Assembly: GCF_000971395.1 (NCBI RefSeq)
Contig: NZ_BBME01000009.1
Coordinates: 671,730-735,729 of the forward strand
Origin: Demequina iriomotensis
Lineage (GTDB): Bacteria; Actinomycetota; Actinomycetes; Actinomycetales; Demequinaceae
DNA length: 64,000 nucleotides
Direction: 5' to 3'
Every line of letters starts with the position of its first letter. Within the stretch, counting starts at the first letter, position 1. Under the pieces are notes generated by a model. It did no database searches and was not told where the DNA came from. It saw nothing but the letters and a program-made list of their open reading frames with translations. This document shows positions 26,147-34,788 of this stretch, piece by piece. Both the position numbers and the translations under genes were made by a program.

Positions 26147-27502
26147 TTACGCGTCCTCGGAGCCCAGCAGGCGCTCCAGCTCGCGGTCCACGTCGTCCTT
26201 CTCGTCGCGGGAGAGGTAGGCGTCGACCCACGCCTGCCACGATCCGAGGTCGTCGGAGGTGGGCAGCAGGTCGGGATGCGACCACACGTCGTCGCGGCCC
26301 TCGGCGCCCAGGCGGGCGTGCAGCGCGGCCCACATGGCGGAGGCGTCGCGCATCCGGCGCGGGCGGAGCTCGAGGTCGAGGAGGTTGGCGAAGGTGTCCT
26401 CCGCGGGCCCTCCGGCGGCCCGTCGGCGCCGCATCATCTCGCGCAGCGCGCCCACGTCCGGCAGGTGCGGTGCCGCGGCGCGCATCGTGACGTCGTCGAC
26501 CCAGCCCTCGATGAGCGCGAGCAGCGTCTCGATGGACTCGAGCGTCGCCTTCTGCTCGTCGGAGTGCTGGGACTGGAAGATGCCCCGGTTGAGGGCCTTC
26601 TGCAGGCGCGCGGGGTCGCCCATGCCGGCGTCGCGCACCGCGTCCTCGAGCGCGTCGAGGTCGATGGTGATGCCCTGCGCGTACCGCTCCACGAGGGAGT
26701 GGAGCTGCCCCGGCAGCCACGGCGCCGCCGCGAACAGCCGCACGTGCGCGGCCTCGCGCAGCGCAAGGAACGACCGCACCGCGTCCTCGTCGATGTCGAG
26801 GCCGCTCGCGAACTCCGCGATCGCCTTGGGGACCATGACCACGCGCGGCTCCGCGAGCAGGGGGATGCCCAGGTCGGTCGCGCCGAAGGCCTCGCGCGCC
26901 ATCTCGCCCGCCGCCTGGCCCAGGTGCATGCCGCACACGGTCGGGCTGACGGAGCGCAGCAGCGCCCCCGGGTCCATGCCCGCGACGGCCTCGGCGGGCT
27001 CGTCCGTGGCCCCCTCGAGCAGCCCGCCCAGCGCATGGGACACGCTCACGGCCACGGGCCCCGCCAGGGTGCGCCACGTCGGCAGCGTGGCCTCGACCCA
27101 TTCCGCGCGGCTCCACACGCGCGGCTCGAGCCGCGCGGGGTCGAAGTCGGTGACCGCGTCGAGCCACAGCTCGGCGCGCGACACGGCCTGGCGATGGGAC
27201 GATGCGACGGCGGCCGAGACGGACGGGTCGCCTCCCTGCGAGGCGACGCCGCGCGCGACGTCGTGCGCGAGGCTCCAGTTGACGTCCTCGCCCGAGGACT
27301 GCGCGATGAGCCCTCGGATCTGGCTCAGCACGTGCTCCATCATCGCGGGGCTCGCGGTGAGGCCCGCCTGCGCCGCGAGGACGTCGGGGTCCATGCCCAT
27401 CCGCGTGAGCTCCTCGAGGGCGGCCTCCGCATCGTCCCCGAACAGCTCCCGCAGCAGCCGCATCCACGGCGTCGACTCGTCGCTCACGCTCACTCCGTTC
27501 AC
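26147..27502 (-). CDS. DUF2342 zinc-dependent metalloprotease-like protein
   Basis: 451 residues. The GTG at 27502 has GGAGG about six bases upstream. The protein matches DUF2342, called zinc-dependent metalloprotease or F420-biosynthesis-associated protein in actinobacteria. Its expected active-site helix reads FLALREAAHVRLFAAAPWL. The HExxH pattern is REAAH, so the first zinc His is Arg; from memory Arg or another residue is frequent in the family, and peptidase activity is unproven. There is no signal peptide, so it is cytoplasmic. It lies divergently from the PDZ-Lon gene, as in Rv3194c/Rv3195. Confidence 0.8.
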   Translation of the reverse strand: MNGVSVSDESTPWMRLLRELFGDDAEAALEELTRMGMDPDVLAAQAGLTASPAMMEHVLSQIRGLIAQSSGEDVNWSLAHDVARGVASQGGDPSVSAAVASSHRQAVSRAELWLDAVTDFDPARLEPRVWSRAEWVEATLPTWRTLAGPVAVSVSHALGGLLEGATDEPAEAVAGMDPGALLRSVSPTVCGMHLGQAAGEMAREAFGATDLGIPLLAEPRVVMVPKAIAEFASGLDIDEDAVRSFLALREAAHVRLFAAAPWLPGQLHSLVERYAQGITIDLDALEDAVRDAGMGDPARLQKALNRGIFQSQHSDEQKATLESIETLLALIEGWVDDVTMRAAAPHLPDVGALREMMRRRRAAGGPAEDTFANLLDLELRPRRMRDASAMWAALHARLGAEGRDDVWSHPDLLPTSDDLGSWQAWVDAYLSRDEKDDVDRELERLLGSEDA

Positions 27503-27604
27503 GCGCGCCTCCTGCGCGCCTCTCCCACGGTAACGAAGGACGGGTGCCCCATGCGGCGACGTTCGCTACCAGCAATGCCGTGCCTGGACCGCGTGCGCAT
27601 CGGC

Positions 27605-27610
27605 CACAAT
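27605..27610 (+). promoter_or_regulatory. Probable -10 box of the PDZ-Lon gene
   Basis: CACAAT, matching TATAAT at four positions, lies six bases before the GTG at 27617 with no ribosome-binding site. Confidence 0.45.
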
Positions 27611-27616
27611 GGACCG

Positions 27617-28705
27617 GTGACGACCACCGAGGCCACCACCCCCGCGCCCGCGAACGACGCATCGTCCTCGCGCCGAGCGACGGTGATGTCGATCACCGGG
27701 CTCGCGACGAGCGCGCTGATCGCCCTGCTCACCGTGGTGCCCTCGCCGTACGCCGTCGGCTCGGCGGGCCCGACCTTCGACACCCTCGGCACCGTCGACG
27801 GCGTCGAGCTGGTCGACATCTCGGGTGCGCCGACGTATCCGTCCACGGGCGAGCTGCGCCTCACCACCGTGTCCGTGTCGCGCGCCGGCTCGCAGCCGTT
27901 CACGCTCGGCCGCGTCCTCGCGGCCTGGGCGTCGTCGCGCCAGTACGTCGTGCCGCAGGAGCAGGTGTTCGGCACCGAGGAGCAGGAGGACGTCGCGAGC
28001 GAGCAGGCCCAGCAGGAGTGGATCTCCTCGCAGGAGAGCGCGACGGTGTCCGCGCTCGAGGCCCTGGGCCATCCCGTGCCCGCGACGCTCACGGTCGCCG
28101 GCACGTCCGAGGACTCGAACGCGGCGGACCTGCTCGAGGTGGACGATGTGATCATCGCCGTGGACGGCGAGCCCACCGCGAACTTCTCCGACCTGGTGGC
28201 GGCGGTCGGCGCCCGCGAGCCGGGCGACGAGATCGCGGTGACGGTCCTGCGCGACGGCGCGGAGGTCACGGAGACGTTCGCGACGCTCGCCGACGCCGCG
28301 GGGGACGCGGTCATGGGTGTCTTCATCGACCCCGACTTCGACCTGCCCATCGACGTCACGGTCCAGATCGACTCCGTCGGCGGTCCGTCCGCGGGGCTGA
28401 TGTTCTCCCTCGGGATCATGGATCGCCTCACCGAGCAGGACGAGCTCGCGGGCGCGCTCGTCGCCGGCACGGGCACCATCGACGCGACGGGCGACGTCGG
28501 CGCGATCGGCGGCATCGACATGAAGATGATCGGCGCGAGCGACGCCGGCGCGCAGTGGTTCCTCGCCCCGGTGGAGAACTGCGACGATGTGCGCGGCAAC
28601 ATCCCTGATGGCTTGCGCGTTGTCGCCGTTGACACCCTCGACGACGCGTACGAGGCGATCACCCGCATCGGGGCAGGCGACGCCGACGACCTGCCCGGAT
28701 GCTGA
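27617..28705 (+). CDS. Membrane-anchored PDZ-Lon (S16) protease
   Basis: 362 residues from the leaderless GTG. A signal-anchor helix at about 24-45 is followed by an extracytoplasmic region, a PDZ domain (about 165-225, LLEVDDVIIAVDGEP...) and a Lon-type peptidase domain. The catalytic dyad is visible: Ser 258 in GGPSAGLMF and Lys 303 in GGIDMKMIGA. The ATPase part of classical Lon is absent, as in the YlbL/Rv3194c family. It is likely to cleave membrane or secreted substrates at the outer face. UPF0182 follows 41 bases downstream, the same pair as in mycobacteria. Confidence 0.92.
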   Translation: MTTTEATTPAPANDASSSRRATVMSITGLATSALIALLTVVPSPYAVGSAGPTFDTLGTVDGVELVDISGAPTYPSTGELRLTTVSVSRAGSQPFTLGRVLAAWASSRQYVVPQEQVFGTEEQEDVASEQAQQEWISSQESATVSALEALGHPVPATLTVAGTSEDSNAADLLEVDDVIIAVDGEPTANFSDLVAAVGAREPGDEIAVTVLRDGAEVTETFATLADAAGDAVMGVFIDPDFDLPIDVTVQIDSVGGPSAGLMFSLGIMDRLTEQDELAGALVAGTGTIDATGDVGAIGGIDMKMIGASDAGAQWFLAPVENCDDVRGNIPDGLRVVAVDTLDDAYEAITRIGAGDADDLPGC

Positions 28706-28746
28706 GCATGGCAGGCTAGACACAACTCGACACGAAGGACAGCCAC

Positions 28747-31700
28747 GTGACGTTCGACGACGACCGCTCCGCTCGCCCGGTCCGGCCGGCCCCTGTTCCG
28801 CAACGGCGCTCGCCGCTCGCGATCACCGCGGTGGTGCTCGGCGCGCTGGTGCTGCTCGCGATCGCGACCGCCAACGTGTGGACCGAGGTGGTATGGTACG
28901 ACCAGCTCGGCTTCGCGGAGGTCTGGCGCACGCAGTGGCTCGCGCGGATCGTGCTGTTCGTCATCGCGGCGGCCGTCGCCGGCGGCACCATCTGGCTCAA
29001 CCTGTGGATCGCGAAGCGGGTCCGGCCCGCGCGCACGGGCGGACGCAGCCAGCTCGACCAGGTGCGCGCGCAGATCGAGCCGCTCGAGCGCCTCGCGATG
29101 ATCGTGCTGCCCGCGGTGATCGGGCTCGTGGCCGGCCTCGCCGTGTCCTCGCAGTGGGAGACCGTGGTCGCGTGGCTCAACCACGAGCAGTTCGGGGAGA
29201 AGGACCCGCAGTTCGGGCTGGACGTGTCGTTCTACGTCTTCACGCTTCCCGCGCTCAACCTGCTCGTCACCGTGGTGCTCGCGCTCGCGGTGCTGTCGAC
29301 GCTCATCGCGGCGTTCGTGCACCTCCTGTACGGCGGCATCGCGGGAACGGGCCGGACGTTCGTCGCGTCGAAGGGCGCGCGCATCCAGCTCGCGGTGCTC
29401 GGCGCGATCGTCATGGTCACCATCGCCGCCAACTACTGGCTCGACCGCTACGGGCTGCTCACCAAGGCCAACGAGCGCTTCTACGGCGCCTCGTACACCG
29501 ACATCAACGCGATCCTGCCGTCGCGCTCGATCCTCGCCGGGATCGCGCTGCTGGTCGCGATCGTGTTCCTCACCGTGATCTGGCGCGGCGACTGGCGCAT
29601 CCCGGCGGTCGGCATCGGCCTGCTGGTGCTGTCGGCCGTCGCCATCGGCGGGATCTACCCGGCCGTGGTCCAGCGCTTCCAGGTCGCCCCGAACGAGCAG
29701 GACCTCGAGAGCGAGTACATCGGCCGCAACATCGCGGCGACGCGGTACGCGTACGGCATCGACGGGGTGGAGACCACCGCGTACCGCGCGACCACGGAGG
29801 CCGAGGCCGATGCGCTGCGCCAGGACGCCGACACGACCGCGCAGATCCGCCTGCTCGACCCGAACATCGTCTCGCCCGCGTTCCAGCAGCTGCAGCAGAA
29901 CAAGCAGTACTACACGTTCTCCTCGCTGCTCAACGTCGACCGCTACGCCATCGAGGGCGAGCTCCAGGACACCGTCATCGCCGTGCGCGAGCTCAACCTC
30001 GAGGGGCTGGGTGCCGGCAGCCGCAACTGGATCAACGACCACACGGTCTTCACCCACGGCTTCGGCGTGGTCGCCGCGTACGGCAACAAGACCACCAACG
30101 ACGGTCAGCCGTCGTTCTTCGAGGGCGGCATCCCGTCGCGCGGCGAGCTGGGCGAGTACGAGCCGCGCATCTACTTCGGCACCACCCTGCCCGACTACTC
30201 GATCGTCGGCGCGCCCGACGGCACCACGCCGTGGGAGCTCGACTACCCCGACGACAACTCCGACAACGGCCAGGTCAACACCACCTATACCGGTGACGGC
30301 GGGCCCGGCATCGGCACCATGTTCGCCAAGCTGATGTACGCGATCCGGATGGGCGAGGAGCAGATCCTGTTCTCGGACCGCGTCACCTCGGAGTCGCAGA
30401 TCCTCTACTACCGGGACCCGCTCGAGCGGGTCGGCCGGGTCGCGCCGTACCTCGAGCTCGACCAGACCACGTACCCCGCCGTCGTCGACGGTCGCGTCGT
30501 GTGGGTGGTCGACGGCTACACCACCACCGACCAGTACCCCTACTCGGCCCCGGTGTCGACCAGCTCGATCTTCGCGAGCTCGACCTCCGCGGTCGGCGGC
30601 GGCGCCTCGCTCAACTACGTGCGCAACTCGGTCAAGGCGATCGTGGACGCGTACGACGGCTCGGTGACGCTGTATGCGTGGGACAACGAGGACCCGATCC
30701 TGCAGACGTGGCAGCACATCTTCCCCGCGTCGATCAAGCCGATGAGCGAGATCAGCGGCGACCTCATGAGCCACCTGCGCTACCCCGAGGACCTGTTCTC
30801 GATCCAGCGCTTCCAGCTCGCGAGCTACCACGTCACCGACCCGGCGTCGTTCTACTCGACGCAGGACTTCTGGCGGAACCCGGCCGACCCGACGGACGAC
30901 ACGCAGCTGCAGCCCCCGTACTACCTCACGCTGCAGATGCCCGATCAGGACGAGCCGACCTTCTCGCTCACGAGCAACTACATCCAGGGCGGTGACAACC
31001 CGCGCAACATCCTCACGGGCTATCTCGCGGTGAACTCGGAGACGGGCAGCACGGCGGGCCAGGTGGACGAGGACTACGGCACGCTGCGCCTGCTCGAGCT
31101 GCCGCGCGACACCACGATCCCGGGACCGGGCCAGGTGCAGAACAACTTCAACTCGAACCCGGACGCGCAGGAGACGCTCAACCTGCTGCGCCAGGGCGAG
31201 ACGGACGTGGTCAACGGCAACCTGCTCACGCTCCCGGTCGGCGGAGGCCTGCTGTACGTCCAGCCCGTCTACGTCCAGTCGAAGGAGGGCACGCGCGTGC
31301 CGCTCCTGCGCAAGGTGTTCGTGGCGTTCGGCGACGAGGTCGGCTTCGCGGACACGCTGCCGGAGGCGCTCGACCAGGTGTTCGGCGAGGGTGCGGGCGA
31401 CGGCGCTGCGGGGGGCGAGACCGAGCCCGGCGTCGACGACGGCACCGGGACCACCGACGGCGGCACCACCGATGGCGGCACCACCGACGAGGGCACGGGC
31501 TCCGGCGACGGCGGCACCACGGTCGACCCGACCGTCGAGGCCGCGCTCCAGGACGCGCTCGACCGGGCGAGCCAGGCGATCACCGAGGGCGAGGAGGCGC
31601 TCGCGCAGGGCGACTTCGCGGCCTACGGCGAGGCGCAGGACCGCCTGTCGCAGGCCATCGAGGACGCGATCGCCGCGGAGGCCGAGCTCAGCGGGGCCTC

Positions 31701-31761
31701 GACCGAGGCCGAGCCCAGCGCGACGCCCGAGCCCAGCGCATCGGCCACCGCGACCTCGTAG
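28747..31761 (+). CDS. UPF0182 (COG1615) large membrane protein
   Basis: 1004 residues from the GTG at 28747, with GAAGGAC upstream. Seven membrane helices lie in the first 305 residues (about 24-44, 64-88, 116-134, 172-193, 215-234, 258-280 and 285-305). They are followed by a large extracytoplasmic domain with conserved stretches such as RNYIRNSVKAIVDAYDG-like YVRNSVKAIVDAYDG. A low-complexity Gly/Thr/Asp linker (GGTTDGG repeats, about 895-920), a predicted helix and a Ser/Pro tail end the protein. It is conserved across Actinobacteria without an assigned function. The transcript ends at a 17-bp terminator. Confidence 0.9.
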   Translation: MTFDDDRSARPVRPAPVPQRRSPLAITAVVLGALVLLAIATANVWTEVVWYDQLGFAEVWRTQWLARIVLFVIAAAVAGGTIWLNLWIAKRVRPARTGGRSQLDQVRAQIEPLERLAMIVLPAVIGLVAGLAVSSQWETVVAWLNHEQFGEKDPQFGLDVSFYVFTLPALNLLVTVVLALAVLSTLIAAFVHLLYGGIAGTGRTFVASKGARIQLAVLGAIVMVTIAANYWLDRYGLLTKANERFYGASYTDINAILPSRSILAGIALLVAIVFLTVIWRGDWRIPAVGIGLLVLSAVAIGGIYPAVVQRFQVAPNEQDLESEYIGRNIAATRYAYGIDGVETTAYRATTEAEADALRQDADTTAQIRLLDPNIVSPAFQQLQQNKQYYTFSSLLNVDRYAIEGELQDTVIAVRELNLEGLGAGSRNWINDHTVFTHGFGVVAAYGNKTTNDGQPSFFEGGIPSRGELGEYEPRIYFGTTLPDYSIVGAPDGTTPWELDYPDDNSDNGQVNTTYTGDGGPGIGTMFAKLMYAIRMGEEQILFSDRVTSESQILYYRDPLERVGRVAPYLELDQTTYPAVVDGRVVWVVDGYTTTDQYPYSAPVSTSSIFASSTSAVGGGASLNYVRNSVKAIVDAYDGSVTLYAWDNEDPILQTWQHIFPASIKPMSEISGDLMSHLRYPEDLFSIQRFQLASYHVTDPASFYSTQDFWRNPADPTDDTQLQPPYYLTLQMPDQDEPTFSLTSNYIQGGDNPRNILTGYLAVNSETGSTAGQVDEDYGTLRLLELPRDTTIPGPGQVQNNFNSNPDAQETLNLLRQGETDVVNGNLLTLPVGGGLLYVQPVYVQSKEGTRVPLLRKVFVAFGDEVGFADTLPEALDQVFGEGAGDGAAGGETEPGVDDGTGTTDGGTTDGGTTDEGTGSGDGGTTVDPTVEAALQDALDRASQAITEGEEALAQGDFAAYGEAQDRLSQAIEDAIAAEAELSGASTEAEPSATPEPSASATATS

Positions 31762-31776
31762 CCGCACGGTGCACGT

Positions 31777-31814
31777 GAAGGAGGGCCGGACCCGTCGGGG
31801 TCCGGCCCTCCTTC
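31777..31814. terminator. Bidirectional terminator between UPF0182 and DUF4328 genes
   Basis: GAAGGAGGGCCGGACCC (31777-31793) pairs perfectly with 31798-31814 around a 4-base loop, 15 bases after the UPF0182 stop and 25 bases beyond the convergent DUF4328 stop. Confidence 0.88.
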
Positions 31815-31839
31815 GTATCTGGGGCCGATGCGGGGGCCG

Positions 31840-32631
31840 TCAGGCCTGCGGGTCGACGTGCCGCTCGGTCGCCTGGCGGACGAAGCCGAACAGGAAGCCC
31901 CACGAGACGAGCATGAGCGCCGCGCTCGCCCACGCCGAGGCGGGGTAGGAGTCGAGGGCGGCGGTGTTGACCACCTCGCCCGTCTCCCAGTCGAAGACGC
32001 CGAAGATCGCGGCCGCGCCGACGAGGCCCGCCGCGTACGACGCGAGGTAGGTGAGCCACCAGCCGAGCAGCAGCGCGAGCGAGGTGGTGCGGCCGACCAC
32101 CTTGCGGGCGCCCAGCGGCAGCAGGATGAGCCCGGCGAAGGGCACGAACCAGCCCCACCACTCGACACCGGGCAGGCCCGGGCGGGCGCCCATGGCCTCA
32201 CGGTTGCGCCGCATGCGGGTCATCCACAGGCCGTAGAGCACATAGGCGGCGAGGGTGAGGGGGAGGCTGAGGTTGCCCAGGGGCGAGCCCACCGAGGTGG
32301 TGGTCGTGCCCGTCTCGAGGATCTCGATGATGGCGTCCGCAGCGTCGCTCGCCGTCGTCGCGACGATCAGCCCGATCACGGCGTTCGCGCCCGTCACCGC
32401 GAGCAGCCCCGTCGCGAGGCCCTTGGGCTTCTCGAGCGGCACGCCGTCCTGGCCGAAGGGAACCTGCGGCCCGGTGCCGTAGGCAGGCGACGGCGCCGCC
32501 GCGCCGGGGATCACGCCGGGGGCCGGCGCATGCGACTGGCCAGGGTTGAGGCCGGATGCGGGGTGGTACTTGGGCTGCTCGGCGGGAGGCTGAGCGCCCG
32601 GGTTGCTGAGGAAGGGATCGTTCTCGGTCAT
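31840..32631 (-). CDS. DUF4328-type membrane protein
   Basis: 263 residues from the ATG at 32631, placed by TAGGGT seven bases upstream; an ATG six codons earlier overlaps the -10 region. The first 75 residues are Pro/Ala/Gly-rich and disordered. About four to five membrane helices follow, with VEWWGWFVPFAGLILLPLGARKVV, the Trp-rich turn typical of DUF4328 proteins. Function unknown. It converges on UPF0182 across a shared terminator and is divergent from the initiator tRNA. Confidence 0.75.
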   Translation of the reverse strand: MTENDPFLSNPGAQPPAEQPKYHPASGLNPGQSHAPAPGVIPGAAAPSPAYGTGPQVPFGQDGVPLEKPKGLATGLLAVTGANAVIGLIVATTASDAADAIIEILETGTTTTSVGSPLGNLSLPLTLAAYVLYGLWMTRMRRNREAMGARPGLPGVEWWGWFVPFAGLILLPLGARKVVGRTTSLALLLGWWLTYLASYAAGLVGAAAIFGVFDWETGEVVNTAALDSYPASAWASAALMLVSWGFLFGFVRQATERHVDPQA

Positions 32632-32638
32632 GCGTGCG

Positions 32639-32644
32639 ACCCTA
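32639..32644 (-). promoter_or_regulatory. -10 box of the DUF4328 gene
   Basis: TAGGGT on the minus strand, seven bases before the ATG at 32631; leaderless start inferred. Confidence 0.5.
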
Positions 32645-32660
32645 GTCACGTGGAGCCGAT

Positions 32661-32689
32661 TTGGCGTTGAGGCGCGCGTCCGCTAGAGT
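32661..32689 (+). promoter_or_regulatory. Promoter of the initiator tRNA gene
   Basis: TTGGCG (32661-32666) and TAGAGT (32684-32689) are separated by 17 bases, ending 11 bases before the mature tRNA 5' end. Confidence 0.65.
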
Positions 32690-32700
32690 TATCAGGCCGA

Positions 32701-32774
32701 CGCGGGGTGGAGCAGTTCGGTAGCTCGCCGGGCTCATAACCCGGAGGTCGCAGGTTCAAATCCTGTCCCCGCTA
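32701..32774 (+). tRNA. Initiator tRNA-fMet (anticodon CAT)
   Basis: A complete cloverleaf can be drawn: acceptor GCGGGG/CCCCGC, D arm GAGC...GCTC, anticodon stem CCGGG/CCCGG with loop CTCATAA, and T arm GCAGG-TTCAAAT-CCTGT. Two hallmarks mark it as initiator rather than elongator Met. Position 1:72 is unpaired (C1 against U72), and the anticodon stem ends in three consecutive G:C pairs. Discriminator base A; the CCA tail is not encoded. It has its own promoter and a perfect 16-bp terminator seven bases downstream. Confidence 0.95.
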
Positions 32775-32780
32775 CGAGAT

Positions 32781-32816
32781 GACGAAGGCCCGGACCATGC
32801 GGTCCGGGCCTTCGTC
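32781..32816 (+). terminator. Terminator of the initiator tRNA gene
   Basis: GACGAAGGCCCGGACC (32781-32796) pairs perfectly with 32801-32816 around ATGC. The 184 bases from here to the kinase stop at 33001 contain nothing else I can support. Confidence 0.9.
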
Positions 32817-33000
32817 GTTCCCCGGTGCCTCCGTCGCGCGGCCCCGCGCCCGCGCCTGCGCCCCCCGAGGTGCGTAGCGCCCACATTCGCCGGATCCGGG
32901 CACCGAGCACCTCGCAGGGCGCGGCGGGCGCGACCACGATGCGCGAAGGCCCGGCCCGCCGCAGCGGAGCCGGGCCGTCGCACATCGGATCGGGACGCGA

Positions 33001-34605
33001 TCAGCGGATCGCGTCGGCGGCGGCCCGCTCGATCGCCAGCCCGGCCTCGTACTGCTCGAGCCACGCGGCGTAGCCCGCGACGTCGCCGGCGTCCGGCTCG
33101 GCCACGTCCACGGCCGCGTCCGCGAACACGCGCGAGCCCAGGTAGTCCGACAGCTCGGCGCCGGCGCCCGCGCGGCGGAACTCGGCGAGCACCGCCATGC
33201 CCCACGCGCCGCCCTCGGAGGCGGTGTCGCCCACGGTGACGGGCGCGCCGATCGCCGCGGCGAGCAGGCGCTGCGCGACCCCGGCGGTGCGGAACATGCC
33301 ACCGTGGGCGAACATCGAGTCGAGCTCGACGCCCTCGTCGTGCAGCACCCTCATGCCGAGGCTCAGCGTGCCGAACGCGCCGTAGAGCTGCGTGCGCATG
33401 AAGTTCGCGAGGGTGAGGCGCGAGCCCGGGGTGCGCACCACCAGCGGGCGTCCCTCGGCCAGGCCCGTGATCGGCTCGCCGGACAGGTAGTTGTAGGCCA
33501 GGAGCCCGCCGCCGTCCGCCTCGCCGTCGAGCGCGGCACGGAAGAGCGTCTCGAACACGGCGTCGGCACCGCCCACGACGCCCATCGCGGCCGCGAACTC
33601 GGTGAAGACGCCGGCCCAGGCGCCCAGCTCCGAGGCGCCGTTGTTGCAGTGGACCATCGCGACCAGGTCGCCCGCGGGCGTGGTGACGATGTCGAGCTCC
33701 TCGTGGACCGACTCGAGCGGCTTCTCGAGCACCACCATCGCGAAGATCGAGGTGCCCGCCGAGATGTTGCCGGTGCGGGGGGCGACGGCGTTGGTCGCGA
33801 TCATGCCGGTGCCGGCGTCGCCCTCGGGCGGCGCGACGAGCGCACCGGGCTGCAGGGTCCCGGTCGGGTCGAGCAGGGCCGCGCCCTCGGCGGTGAGCGT
33901 GCCGGCGTCGGCGCCCGCGACCAGCACCTCGGGCAGCAGCGACGCGACGTCGAGCCCGGGCCGGCGCGCGGCCACGAGCCCCTGGAAGCGCGCGAGCATG
34001 TCCGCGTCGTAGTCGCGCGTCGCCGGGTCGATGGGGAACATGCCCGAGGCGTCGCCCACGCCCAGCACCTTGCGACCCGTGAGCCTCCAGTGCACGTAGC
34101 CCGCGAGCGTGGTGATGAACGCGAGCTCGGAGACGTGCGGCTCGTCGTCGAGGATCGCCTCGTACACGTGCGAGGCGGACCAGCGCAGCGGGAAGTTGAA
34201 GCCCAGCACCTCGGTGAGCTCGGCGGCCGCGCGCTCGGTGGTGGTGTTGCGCCACGTGCGGAAGGGCACCAGCAGCTCGTCCTCGGCGGAGAACGCGAGG
34301 TAGCCGTGCATCATCGCGGACACGCCCAGCGCGCCGATCGAGGTCGGCCGCACCCCGTACGCCTCCTCGACCTGCGCGAGCAGGTCCGCGACGGACGCCT
34401 GCACGCCCTCCCAGACCGCCTCGACCGAGTACGTCCACAGGCGGTCGACGAACTGGTTCTCCCACGCGTGGCTGCCCGTGGCGATCGGCTGGTGGTCCGG
34501 TCCGATGAGGCACGCCTTGATGCGCGTCGATCCGAGCTCGATGCCCAGGGAGGTCTCGCCGGCCGCGATCGCGGCCGCCACGTCGATCTGCTTGATCTGC
34601 GTCAT
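33001..34605 (-). CDS. FGGY-family carbohydrate kinase (xylulo-/ribulokinase-like)
   Basis: 534 residues. The ATG at 34605 has AAGGAG upstream. The N-terminal ATPase lobe opens with TSLGIELGSTRIKACLIGPDHQ, the first phosphate-binding loop of FGGY kinases. The second lobe has GTGMIATN...ISAGTSIFAMV and the C-terminal AHGGMFRTAGVAQRLLAAAIG adenosine loop. Members with this IELGSTRIK start are called xylulokinases, but some serve as L-ribulokinases in arabinose use; which sugar is phosphorylated cannot be read from sequence. It stands alone, without an isomerase or transporter next to it, and is divergent from the patatin gene. Confidence 0.85.
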   Translation of the reverse strand: MTQIKQIDVAAAIAAGETSLGIELGSTRIKACLIGPDHQPIATGSHAWENQFVDRLWTYSVEAVWEGVQASVADLLAQVEEAYGVRPTSIGALGVSAMMHGYLAFSAEDELLVPFRTWRNTTTERAAAELTEVLGFNFPLRWSASHVYEAILDDEPHVSELAFITTLAGYVHWRLTGRKVLGVGDASGMFPIDPATRDYDADMLARFQGLVAARRPGLDVASLLPEVLVAGADAGTLTAEGAALLDPTGTLQPGALVAPPEGDAGTGMIATNAVAPRTGNISAGTSIFAMVVLEKPLESVHEELDIVTTPAGDLVAMVHCNNGASELGAWAGVFTEFAAAMGVVGGADAVFETLFRAALDGEADGGGLLAYNYLSGEPITGLAEGRPLVVRTPGSRLTLANFMRTQLYGAFGTLSLGMRVLHDEGVELDSMFAHGGMFRTAGVAQRLLAAAIGAPVTVGDTASEGGAWGMAVLAEFRRAGAGAELSDYLGSRVFADAAVDVAEPDAGDVAGYAAWLEQYEAGLAIERAAADAIR

Positions 34606-34788
34606 CGCAGCGATCTCCTTGCGTGTTCCGGGTGGGCCCGCGAGACGCGGGACGACAGAAATGTGAACGGTCGACAAGACTCTAGTGCCGCATCGTCCCC
34701 TCCCGCCGCACCCTAGGTCCCGCACGGCCGCTCCGCCACCGCGCGGGACGCCCCTCGCGGGCGGCGACAGGCCAGGTAGCCTGGCCCG
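34606..34788. promoter_or_regulatory. Divergent control region between FGGY kinase and patatin genes
   Basis: This 183-base gap holds the kinase ribosome site, a LacI-like imperfect palindrome TGTGAACGGTCGACA (34662-34676, outer TGT/ACA with a central CG), one copy of the dispersed 10-mer (34689-34698), and the patatin -10 box TAGCCT at 34777-34782. The palindrome could control the kinase; only 10 of 15 positions are symmetric. Confidence 0.35.

Noticed and set aside
24401..27616. Long N-terminal extension of the PDZ-Lon frame
   Set aside because: It would run antisense through four real genes. The leaderless GTG at 27617 followed by a membrane anchor is the sensible start.
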